NCBI GenBank assembly: GCA_025362765.1
Contig: JANYFI010000456.1
Location: forward strand, 1 to 5,702
Reading direction: 5' to 3'
Origin: Ferruginibacter sp.
GTDB taxonomy: Bacteria > Bacteroidota > Bacteroidia > Chitinophagales > Chitinophagaceae
DNA: 5,702 bases
Part shown: piece after piece, positions 1 through 5,702 of the stretch
How positions within the stretch are numbered: the first letter of the stretch is position 1
Layout: the number at the start of each line of letters is the position of its first letter
Notes under the pieces: generated by a model
Seen by the model: only the letters and a program-made list of their open reading frames with translations
Told to the model about the DNA's origin: nothing
Databases searched by the model: none
Made by a program: the position numbers and the translations under genes

Positions 1-55
1 ACATTAAAAAATCAATTACCAACTGGCAGGCTGATGATATGCGGGTGTAAATAAA

Positions 56-92
56 TAAGGCGACAGTCAACAATTAAATACCTGTCGCCTTA
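56..92 (-). terminator. Intrinsic terminator of the cytochrome lipoprotein gene
   Basis: A perfect 11-bp inverted repeat, TAAGGCGACAG (56-66) with CTGTCGCCTTA (82-92), encloses a 15-nt AT-rich loop. On the minus strand the stem begins about 15 nt after the TAG stop at 108-110, and the transcript then runs into TTTATTTA-type sequence at 48-55. A GC-rich stem followed by a T-rich tail just past a stop codon is the usual layout of a rho-independent terminator. The tail is interrupted by A residues, so efficiency may be moderate. On the plus strand the stem is followed by AAAGCAACTT, so it does not look like a strong terminator in that direction. Confidence 0.8.
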
Positions 93-107
93 AAGCAACT
101 TCATGGC

Positions 108-3100
108 CTATTTCTTCTTCAACCCTTCAAGGTATTCCAGCAAATTTGCCAAATCCTGTGCTGACATAGTATTGTACAAACCCTCTGTCATCATAGACTG
201 TTTCATTTGCGTCATACTTTTTACATCGCTTGTTTTGAGTTGCCTGCGTGTACCACCAGGAAATTTAATATCAATATCCGTTTCAGTTTTGCTGGCAAAA
301 ATTCCAGACAATGTTGAGCCATCTTTCATTTTTAGTTCCCATCCTTCGTATCCAAAACCAATGCCTGCGGATGGATGTACGATCGCTTCCAGCAAGCCTT
401 CCTTGGGTAATTTCGATCCTATTTCGCTCAGCTTTGGTCCAAAATCGTTGCCCACGTTATTTACCTGGTGACATACATTGCAGTTGGCAGAAAATATTTT
501 TTTGCCTTCTTCCGCATTGGGTTTTAACGCCAGCAGTTCTTTCATTGAAGGAGCAGGTTTATCAGTGGCGCTTTTACCACTGTCTGGCAAATAGCTGGCT
601 GCCTCAGTACGTATTGCGCCACGCCAGGCGCCGCTTACGCTGGCTACCACGTCGGGTATTAATTCTGCAGGCACTTTTTTATTTTTTAAAATGAGCAACA
701 CCCTGTCTTCACCGCTGCCGCTATTGCCTATTTTATGGGCAGCCTTTTTTCTTAAAGGCAATGTATATTTTTTTGACAAGGCAACTGTTTGCAACAAGTC
801 AATTGATTCCTTGCTGCCCACACCGGCCAAAGCACCGAGCAAATTATTTTGTTGCGTTGTATCAGTGCCGTTAATTACCTGCCAGATTAACTGGCTGCCT
901 CCAAGCCGAAATAACAAGCCCGCCGCATCTTCACCAACAGACTCATATGGTTTGTTGATGGCGAGTTGTAACAGGTTTTTATTTTCTGATTTTAGCGCAT
1001 ACCGGTTTACCAGTTCAATGTATTCTTCTGTTCCATTTACTGATGCCAATACATCTGTCAAAGCTTTTTTTGCCACAAGACTCTGCATCACTGCTTTTAC
1101 ATCCAGCACATGCAATACCAGTTTATTCAATGCCAGGTCATTTTCGGTATTCCCCTGAATCATTGCCAGTAACAGTGTTGATTTGGCAGGACCGTTGTTA
1201 AAATCAAAAGCCCGAAAATAACGCAGGCGGTCTTTCAACGCTACCTTTTTATCAGCCGCCAGTTGCGCAATAAACGGCACCGCCTTTTCCGTACGTGCCC
1301 TCCACACAATATCACGGGAACCTTCGCTTTGCAAAGGATCTTTTATCTTGCCAAGCCAGGCCGAAAAAAATGCATCCCACTGACGATCTGCACCAATGCC
1401 CAATGCTTCCAGGTACCAGCGGTCTTTGCCATCATGCTGCAAGGCAAGCCTGGCCCAAAGTTCAGCAGCTTCCGGCGATGTATTGTGCCGCAATGCCAAT
1501 GCACATTCCTTGCGCACGGAAGGGTCTTTATCATCGGCCAACAATCTCACTATTCCGGTTACGTCAGTTTTTGTTTCAACCGCCGCCCTGATGGCGGCGA
1601 TGCGCATATCAGCGCTCACCAACCCTGCGGCTTGCTGAATATATTTTTTTGTATCGGCACCCGGCATTTTTAACAGCAGCCAGAAAGCCCTTGCCCCCAT
1701 GCGGTTATCCAGGTTGGCAGCCAGGAATTTTTCAAGTTCCGGAACGGCCGTGCTACCCATTTGCTGTAAGGCTGTAAAGGCATGGTAGCGCACGGATAAA
1801 TTGGGGTTTTGCAAAGCATGTATGGCGCCCAGCGGAAAGCCAAACTCTTCTTTTTGAATAGTATACGTAGCAGCCGACGCTGGTGGCGCAACACGATAAA
1901 TCCTTCCCCTGGTTTGATCACCCGCCGCATGACCTCCCACGCCGGGATCATACCAGTCCGCTACCATAAGAGAACCGTCCGGAGCTACGCTTACATCCGC
2001 AGGGCGAAACCACTGGTCTTTTTCTCCTTTTAAAATATTTACAATTGCAGCGCTATACCCGGCGCCATTTTTTTTAACGGGATAAGAGCGAACCACATTC
2101 GGACCGGCATCTGTGTGAATCATTTGGTTATGAAACCTGGCCGGGAACAAAGACCCTTCGTATACAATCATCCCTGTTGGTGAACCGGCAAATGTTTGCA
2201 ACAGGTTGGGCACTTCACCCGGATCATTCAGGTGCCAGTGTTTCAGCGGAATGGAATCTTCCATATTCGTGCGGTTTGACTGCCATCCAGCACCTGTCAT
2301 TTCATCGGTATAACCATAATTGCCATACTGCATAACATAGTTTATTCTTGTACCTCTATTACCATCATCATCGTTATCACTTTGCCACAAAGTGCCGTAA
2401 CTATCTACGGCCACTTCATAAGGATTGCGAAAATTATTACCCAGGCATTCTACATGCGAGCCATCCAGATCGCAGCGAAATACCATTCCCTGTTTATATT
2501 TTTTTGGCCCAATTACATCGCCATCCTGGTCCAGCACATCTTTGCCATTTTTATCTTTCAACGTATGGCCTTCGTTGCCCATATTAAAGTATAATTTACC
2601 ATCAGGACCAAAAGTGAATGCATGTACACCATGATCGTGCTGAACACCCCCAATACCACTGAACAATACTTCTTTCCTATCAGCCTTATCGTCTCCATTA
2701 TCATCATATAAAATCCATACATAAGGACTTTGAGAAACGATTACCCGATTGCCCAGTACGCAAATACCCAACGGCGCATTCAAGGATGAATCCTGGTAAA
2801 ATACCTTTGCCGTATCGGCTTTGCCATCACCATCATTGTCCTGTAAAATCATAATTCTGTCACCCAACGGATTGGTTGGATTGCCATTAATGGCCGGCCG
2901 GTAATTGTAGGCTTCGCAAACCCATACCCGTCCCTTTTCATCCACATCAATATTGGTAGGATTTTTTAACATGGGTTCTGTTGCAAATGGATGTACTTCC
3001 AGGCCCTCAGCCACAGTTAAACCTTTCAATGCGTTTTCAGGAAGATGCTTTTGTTCCTCAGTAAGACCGGCTGTGTCAGCAGCACCTTGTCGTTTTGCTT

Positions 3101-3203
3101 CGGCTGAATCCTGATTATTGTTGCAGGAACTAAAATAAAATATACAGGCAAGAAAATTCAGTAGGAAAAAATAATGACCAACGTTTTGTTCGGTTCTTTT
3201 CAT
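108..3203 (-). CDS. PVC-type haem-binding lipoprotein: dehydrogenase-like propeller, HEAT-like repeats, C-terminal cytochrome c (CxxCH)
   Basis: Complete 1031-residue protein. Residues 1-27 form a lipoprotein signal peptide: basic MKR, a hydrophobic stretch (YFFLLNFLACIFYF), then FSSC with Cys27 as the likely lipidated residue, followed by a polar Asn/Gln/Ala-rich linker. This supports the ATG at 3203; the next Met is at residue 78. No Shine-Dalgarno is present. Residues about 58-440 resemble the 'membrane-bound dehydrogenase' beta-propeller of Planctomycetes/Verrucomicrobia proteins (TIGR02604-like): CEAYNYRP (96-103), DNDGDGKAD (122-130), QHDHGVH (188-194), DWYDPGVGGH (416-425) and GRIYRV (433-438). 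Residues about 455-860 are helical and HEAT-like (for example DPSVRKECALALRHN, 560-574). The C-terminal domain (about 890-1031) carries CNVCH (908-912) for covalent haem c and ends in the helical family tail MSAQDLANLLEYLEGL. By family it should be an envelope-anchored redox protein, perhaps oxidising a sugar or polyol and passing electrons to its haem. The substrate cannot be read from the sequence, and no usual partner gene is visible. The reading frame is intact. Confidence 0.93.
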   Translation of the reverse strand: MKRTEQNVGHYFFLLNFLACIFYFSSCNNNQDSAEAKRQGAADTAGLTEEQKHLPENALKGLTVAEGLEVHPFATEPMLKNPTNIDVDEKGRVWVCEAYNYRPAINGNPTNPLGDRIMILQDNDGDGKADTAKVFYQDSSLNAPLGICVLGNRVIVSQSPYVWILYDDNGDDKADRKEVLFSGIGGVQHDHGVHAFTFGPDGKLYFNMGNEGHTLKDKNGKDVLDQDGDVIGPKKYKQGMVFRCDLDGSHVECLGNNFRNPYEVAVDSYGTLWQSDNDDDGNRGTRINYVMQYGNYGYTDEMTGAGWQSNRTNMEDSIPLKHWHLNDPGEVPNLLQTFAGSPTGMIVYEGSLFPARFHNQMIHTDAGPNVVRSYPVKKNGAGYSAAIVNILKGEKDQWFRPADVSVAPDGSLMVADWYDPGVGGHAAGDQTRGRIYRVAPPASAATYTIQKEEFGFPLGAIHALQNPNLSVRYHAFTALQQMGSTAVPELEKFLAANLDNRMGARAFWLLLKMPGADTKKYIQQAAGLVSADMRIAAIRAAVETKTDVTGIVRLLADDKDPSVRKECALALRHNTSPEAAELWARLALQHDGKDRWYLEALGIGADRQWDAFFSAWLGKIKDPLQSEGSRDIVWRARTEKAVPFIAQLAADKKVALKDRLRYFRAFDFNNGPAKSTLLLAMIQGNTENDLALNKLVLHVLDVKAVMQSLVAKKALTDVLASVNGTEEYIELVNRYALKSENKNLLQLAINKPYESVGEDAAGLLFRLGGSQLIWQVINGTDTTQQNNLLGALAGVGSKESIDLLQTVALSKKYTLPLRKKAAHKIGNSGSGEDRVLLILKNKKVPAELIPDVVASVSGAWRGAIRTEAASYLPDSGKSATDKPAPSMKELLALKPNAEEGKKIFSANCNVCHQVNNVGNDFGPKLSEIGSKLPKEGLLEAIVHPSAGIGFGYEGWELKMKDGSTLSGIFASKTETDIDIKFPGGTRRQLKTSDVKSMTQMKQSMMTEGLYNTMSAQDLANLLEYLEGLKKK
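3123..3203 (-). other. Lipoprotein signal peptide (residues 1-27, lipobox FSSC)
   Basis: The first 27 codons of the cytochrome lipoprotein give a short basic N-terminus, a hydrophobic core of about 14 residues and the lipobox-like FSSC. Cleavage before Cys27 would give a mature protein starting C-N-N-N-Q-D, a typical Bacteroidota lipoprotein start. Cys20 (FLAC) is an alternative but lies inside the hydrophobic core, so Cys27 is preferred. The sequence alone does not settle whether the protein faces the periplasm or the cell surface. Confidence 0.75.
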
Positions 3204-3224
3204 TGTTCAAATGGCTTTGATGGA

Positions 3225-3253
3225 GTAATGTAATTGGGCTGTAATCTAACAAA
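3225..3253 (-). promoter_or_regulatory. Weak candidate Bacteroidota promoter for the cytochrome lipoprotein gene
   Basis: On the minus strand a TTTG (3250-3253) is followed after 18 nt by TACATTAC (3225-3232). This partly matches the Bacteroidota -33 TTTG / -7 TAnnTTTG promoter: the TA and two of the last four bases agree. Transcription would start near 3218, leaving a leader of only about 15 nt before the ATG at 3203. It is the best match between the upstream terminator and the gene, but the match is poor and it could be chance in AT-rich DNA. Confidence 0.25.
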
Positions 3254-3256
3254 TGC

Positions 3257-3273
3257 TTTGCATTAAATGCAAA
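3257..3273. promoter_or_regulatory. 17-nt perfect palindrome, possible operator
   Basis: TTTGCATT-A-AATGCAAA is a perfect inverted repeat with 8-nt arms around one central base. It lies 54-70 bp upstream of the ATG of the cytochrome lipoprotein gene and just upstream of its candidate promoter, and it overlaps the end of the cmk terminator T-tract. A symmetric site of this size suits a homodimeric transcription factor, and its position relative to the candidate promoter would suit an activator. No regulator is identified, and palindromes of AT-rich composition also arise by chance. Confidence 0.35.
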
Positions 3274-3319
3274 AAAAAATCAAACAACCAATTTTAATGA
3301 AACTGTTGGTTTGATTTTT
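3271..3319 (-). terminator. Intrinsic terminator downstream of cmk
   Basis: On the minus strand AAAAATCAAAC (3309-3319) pairs with GTTTGATTTTT (3275-3285) over 11 bp. The loop is 23 nt and could be partly closed by an extra AAC/GTT pairing. The 3' arm continues into an unbroken run of nine T (3271-3279). It starts 77 nt after the cmk TAG stop. The stem is AT-rich, so it may be weaker than a GC-rich hairpin, but the T-run is strong. Its position makes read-through from cmk into the lipoprotein gene less likely. Confidence 0.65.
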
Positions 3320-3396
3320 AGTTAACTGTCAAAAGTTATTCAGGCAATGGAGATATCGATTTACATTACGGCATAATTCCCATGAACAACATTTCG

Positions 3397-4077
3397 CTAC
3401 CCTTGCTTTATTTTCTTTAGCAGATCTAGTGCATAGTTCAATTGCTGTTCCATGCTGATATTGGTATTGTCAATTATTATGGCGTCTGCGGCTTTTCGCA
3501 ACGGGCTAACTTCGCGGTTAGAATCAATATAGTCCCGCATTTCAAGATTATTCTTTACTTCCTCGATAGTTACGTTAGGATTTTTTTCGTACATCTCTTT
3601 AAACCTGCGCTCTACTCTTACAGCGATATCGGCGGTCATGAAAATTTTCAAGGCTGCATCCGGAAATACAGTCGTACCGATATCTCTTCCATCCATTACG
3701 ATTCCTTTCTTTTTACCCATTTTTTGTTGCGCTGATACAGCAAATGTCCGCACGTCTTTTATGGCGGCCACCTCACTCACCTTTTCAGCAATTACCAGAT
3801 CCCTGATGAGGTATTCAACATTTTCTTCGTTTAAAAATATTTCTGATTGTCTTGATTTTTGATTGGGATGAAATTCGAGCGTGATTTCTTTTAAAGCAGC
3901 AGTCACTTCTGCTTTATCCGTCCAGTCAATATGATGCCGTAAAAAATAAAGGGTGATGGCACGATACATGGCTCCGCTATCAATATATATATAGCCAAGT
4001 TCTTTGGCCATTTGCTTTGCCAGCGTACTTTTTCCGCAGGATGACCAGCCGTCAATGGTAATTACAATCTTTTTCAT
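3397..4077 (-). CDS. cmk: Cytidylate kinase (CMP/dCMP kinase)
   Basis: Cytosolic nucleoside monophosphate kinase that transfers phosphate from ATP to CMP or dCMP, giving CDP or dCDP for RNA, DNA and CDP-lipid synthesis. The 226-residue length is normal for bacterial Cmk. The P-loop is GWSSCGKST (10-18), a variant of the proteobacterial GPSGSGKGT type. YIDSGAMYRA (31-40) is the conserved nucleotide-binding segment after it. VMDGRDIGTTVFPDA (127-141) is the family signature. RVERRFKEM (154-162) supplies lid-region arginines, and RDYIDSNREVSPLRKAADA (181-199) is the conserved C-terminal motif RDxxDSxRxxxPLxxAxDA. The ATG start at 4077 puts MKKIVITIDG directly on the first beta strand, so it is the natural start; no Shine-Dalgarno precedes it. 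It has its own probable terminator and a spacer on each side, so it looks monocistronic here. Confidence 0.97.
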   Translation of the reverse strand: MKKIVITIDGWSSCGKSTLAKQMAKELGYIYIDSGAMYRAITLYFLRHHIDWTDKAEVTAALKEITLEFHPNQKSRQSEIFLNEENVEYLIRDLVIAEKVSEVAAIKDVRTFAVSAQQKMGKKKGIVMDGRDIGTTVFPDAALKIFMTADIAVRVERRFKEMYEKNPNVTIEEVKNNLEMRDYIDSNREVSPLRKAADAIIIDNTNISMEQQLNYALDLLKKIKQG

Positions 4078-4151
4078 TCTTGCAAAAGTCCGTCAAAAAC
4101 AGTAAGCTTCAAAACATAAATTGTCATGGTGCTATTTATGCAGACAGGGCA

Positions 4152-4171
4152 CTTTTGTCTTTTAACAAAAG
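4152..4171. repeat. Small inverted repeat in the cmk leader region
   Basis: CTTTTGT (4152-4158) and ACAAAAG (4165-4171) form a perfect 7-bp inverted repeat around a 6-nt spacer. It lies about 75-95 nt upstream of the cmk ATG, between the gene and its candidate promoter, so it could form a hairpin in the 5' leader or act as a protein-binding site. It lacks a following T-run on the minus strand, so it is not a convincing terminator for the receptor gene. It may be chance. Confidence 0.3.
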
Positions 4172-4182
4172 CATTGACTTAT

Positions 4183-4213
4183 CAATTATAACAGACAAGG
4201 AAATTAATTTTAA
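4183..4213 (-). promoter_or_regulatory. Candidate promoter for cmk
   Basis: On the minus strand TATAATTG (4183-4190) matches the Bacteroidota -7 element TAnnTTTG at five of six fixed positions. Nineteen nucleotides upstream is TTAA (4210-4213), a poor match to the -33 TTTG. TATAAT also resembles the generic -10 hexamer. Transcription would begin near 4176, giving a leader of about 100 nt that contains the 4152-4171 inverted repeat. Position and -7 match are reasonable; the weak -33 keeps confidence low. Confidence 0.35.
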
Positions 4214-4248
4214 CCTTGCAGGCTAATTGATAAATCATATTGCTCATC

Positions 4249-4262
4249 CTGCCGCCAGGCAG
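4249..4262. repeat. GC-rich mini-hairpin in an AT-rich spacer
   Basis: CTGCC (4249-4253) and GGCAG (4258-4262) pair around GCCA. This compact GC-rich palindromic element stands out from the AT-rich spacer between the receptor gene and cmk, about 100 nt past the receptor stop. No T-run follows on the minus strand, so a terminator role is doubtful. It may be a copy of a short dispersed palindromic repeat, which a single window cannot show. Confidence 0.3.
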
Positions 4263-4358
4263 AAGGTTTTCCCGTTACTACACAGATTTTTTCTAATGTT
4301 CCTGCTTATTGTCTTTATTATTATCTGGCGATCAGATGGAAAATTTTCTGCCTATTCT

Positions 4359-5702
4359 CTAAAAATTTTTAACGAGTTTCAAACTTATATTTCTGCCCAT
4401 ATTGTAAATTCCACTTCTTCCATTAGGCGAAACCGAATATTGTTCAAAATATTTTAAACGGCTTAAATGATCCTGGAAAGCCACATCAAAAAGGTTGTTG
4501 GCAAGAATATATACATTCAATACAGACTTACCTTCCTTGTTTTTAATGCCCGTTCCCGCGCCAAGATTAATGAGTGTATACCCTGTAGTGGGGGTTTCTG
4601 TATTGTCGTAACTAAACACCCTGTTTTGTGTGCCCGTTACCTGTACCTGCATTTTTATAAAAGGTTTATCCAGCATTTTTGACTTGGGTGCAATTTCGTA
4701 CCGCAATTCTGAAATATATCTCAATGGTGGCATCAACGGCACATAACGGGTTTCATCGGTTTTTGCGGCACCCTTAAAACTGTTGTTATTGCCATATATT
4801 ATTGCAATAGAATTATCAAAATGCAGCCGTTTGATAATGTGAAAATCAATATTGCCTTCCATACCATACAATAGTACACTTCCCTGTTTAAACTGGTAAG
4901 TTGGATAATTTTGACCACCACTTACACTTAAGGAATCACCGCCATTTGCCGTTGCCAACCGCTGGTTATAAATATAGTTGTCGATTTTATTTATAAACAT
5001 ACTTACACCTGCGTTAAGCGATTTATCAGCGAATGCAACACCGCCATCTACCTGGTCGCTAAACTCTGGTTTAAACTGGTCGTTTCCTACCTGGTAAAAT
5101 CCCGTACCCGGATGTACGCCATTGGCAGAAATTTCTGAAATATTAGGCGCCCTATATCCGCGGGCATAGTTTAATTTCAACGCCCAATTCGTACTTACCG
5201 CATAGCTAAATCCAAGGCTGCCGGTAACACCACTAAACGAAGTTGAATAATTAGTGAACTGTCTGTCTGCACCAACGGTATCAATACCGGTTACCGGTTG
5301 ATCGAACCCGCTAAGTGCATTTGCTTTTGTGTAAAGGGGCTCCGTACTTACATGCCTGTGATCGTATCGGACACCTCCGGAAACATTCAGGTTTCCAAAA
5401 TCTTTTTTTGCTGTAACAAAACCACCAATATCAAATTGTTTATAAGATGGTATTACAAACTCAGTACCGTTGGTTACATTGTTAGATTGATACATGCCAT
5501 TTACGCCTGTTGACAGCGACCATTTATCAATCTCCGGCAGAAAATATTTAAGGTCGTAATTAAATGTGTTCAATTGTAAATCTAAACCAGGTACCGTTTG
5601 AAAAGGCGCTTCGGGATGGCTGTATTCCCTGCGCACGCTGCGTTGAAACCCAAAATTGGCATCCAGCCTGCTGCTGCCAAAAAAGAAACTGTTTTTTAAA
5701 AA
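4359..5702 (-). CDS. TonB-dependent outer-membrane receptor, C-terminal part (5' end outside the window)
   Basis: The frame is open from the right edge to the TAG at 4359-4361, giving 447 residues. It has no start in the window: the in-frame GTG at 5636 is internal, because coding sequence (for example SRLDANFGFQRSVRREYSH) continues upstream of it. The fragment is most of a transmembrane beta-barrel, with alternating strands rich in aromatic and polar residues. Family motifs, numbered in the visible fragment, are GYRAPNISE (182-190), NGVHPGT (194-200), the GN-x-x-x-KPE segment (206-212), YVPLMPP near 320 and NNLFDVAFQDHLSRLKYF (402-419). It ends in a strand finishing ISLKLVKNF, whose terminal Phe fits the signal read by the BAM complex. 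Such receptors import siderophores, haem, cobalamin or other ligands using TonB-ExbBD energy. The ligand cannot be assigned, because the plug and the N-terminal extension are missing. The full protein is probably about 700-850 residues. Confidence 0.92.
   Translation of the reverse strand, partial: FLKNSFFFGSSRLDANFGFQRSVRREYSHPEAPFQTVPGLDLQLNTFNYDLKYFLPEIDKWSLSTGVNGMYQSNNVTNGTEFVIPSYKQFDIGGFVTAKKDFGNLNVSGGVRYDHRHVSTEPLYTKANALSGFDQPVTGIDTVGADRQFTNYSTSFSGVTGSLGFSYAVSTNWALKLNYARGYRAPNISEISANGVHPGTGFYQVGNDQFKPEFSDQVDGGVAFADKSLNAGVSMFINKIDNYIYNQRLATANGGDSLSVSGGQNYPTYQFKQGSVLLYGMEGNIDFHIIKRLHFDNSIAIIYGNNNSFKGAAKTDETRYVPLMPPLRYISELRYEIAPKSKMLDKPFIKMQVQVTGTQNRVFSYDNTETPTTGYTLINLGAGTGIKNKEGKSVLNVYILANNLFDVAFQDHLSRLKYFEQYSVSPNGRSGIYNMGRNISLKLVKNF

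Noticed and set aside
691..1158. Plus-strand 155-codon frame antisense to the lipoprotein gene
   Set aside because: It is fully antisense to the HEAT-like region, with a Ser/Phe/Cys-rich composition typical of a shadow frame and no family features. Other plus-strand frames within 103-2634 were dismissed for the same reason.
1670..1951. Minus-strand 93-codon frame inside the lipoprotein gene
   Set aside because: It lies wholly within the well-supported 1031-codon gene in another frame and shows no recognisable motif.
3323..3338. TAACT/AGTTA inverted repeat downstream of cmk
   Set aside because: Five-base arms in AT-rich DNA are expected by chance, and the stronger hairpin next to it explains termination.
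4323..4337. ATCTG/CAGAT hairpin 22 nt after the receptor stop as its terminator
   Set aside because: The stem has only 5 bp and the minus-strand sequence after it is AATAATAAAG with no T-run, so it is unlikely to terminate by itself.
4227..4457. Plus-strand 76-codon frame with a hydrophobic, membrane-helix-like stretch
   Set aside because: It needs a TTG start and its last third lies antisense to the conserved C-terminus of the receptor. The hydrophobicity can be explained by T-rich spacer DNA. No family resemblance was seen.
4359..5636. Receptor as a complete 425-residue gene starting at 5636
   Set aside because: The codon at 5636 is GTG and the same frame stays open for 22 more codons to the window edge with barrel-like sequence. 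There is no signal peptide, so this is an internal codon of a longer gene.
108..5702. One operon of receptor, cmk and lipoprotein forming a new uptake-and-oxidation system
   Set aside because: Spacers of 281 and 193 bp, a terminator after cmk and a housekeeping kinase in the middle argue against a single functional unit.

Overview
The window looks like a piece of a Bacteroidota chromosome, probably from the Chitinophagia/Sphingobacteriia side. The clues are moderate GC, AT-rich spacers, no Shine-Dalgarno sequence before either visible start codon, a Bacteroidota-style variant of the cytidylate kinase P-loop, a TonB-dependent receptor of a type common in that phylum, and a large lipoprotein combining a sugar-dehydrogenase-like propeller, HEAT-like repeats and a PVC-type cytochrome c domain. 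The taxonomic call is an inference from these features only.

All three supported genes lie on the minus strand, so transcription runs from the right edge to the left. At the right (4359-5702) is the C-terminal 447 residues of a TonB-dependent outer-membrane receptor; its signal peptide, plug and first barrel strands lie beyond the window. A 281-bp AT-rich spacer follows, with a possible cmk promoter and a small leader hairpin. Next is complete cmk (3397-4077), cytidylate kinase. A 193-bp spacer follows (3204-3396). It holds a hairpin with a nine-T run that should terminate cmk transcription, a perfect 17-nt palindrome, and a weak candidate promoter for the last gene. That gene (108-3203) encodes a 1031-residue predicted lipoprotein ending in a CNVCH haem-binding domain. 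An 11-bp-stem terminator (56-92) sits just after its stop codon.

The three genes do not look like one pathway. cmk is a housekeeping nucleotide gene between two cell-envelope genes. The terminator and spacers suggest that the cytochrome lipoprotein at least is transcribed separately. No mobile element, CRISPR array, tRNA or rRNA was seen. I found no clear evidence of an undescribed multi-gene system. The items most worth a second look are the fused propeller/HEAT-like/cytochrome lipoprotein, with its acidic Asp/Gly motifs and atypical haem-ligand region, and the palindrome upstream of it.
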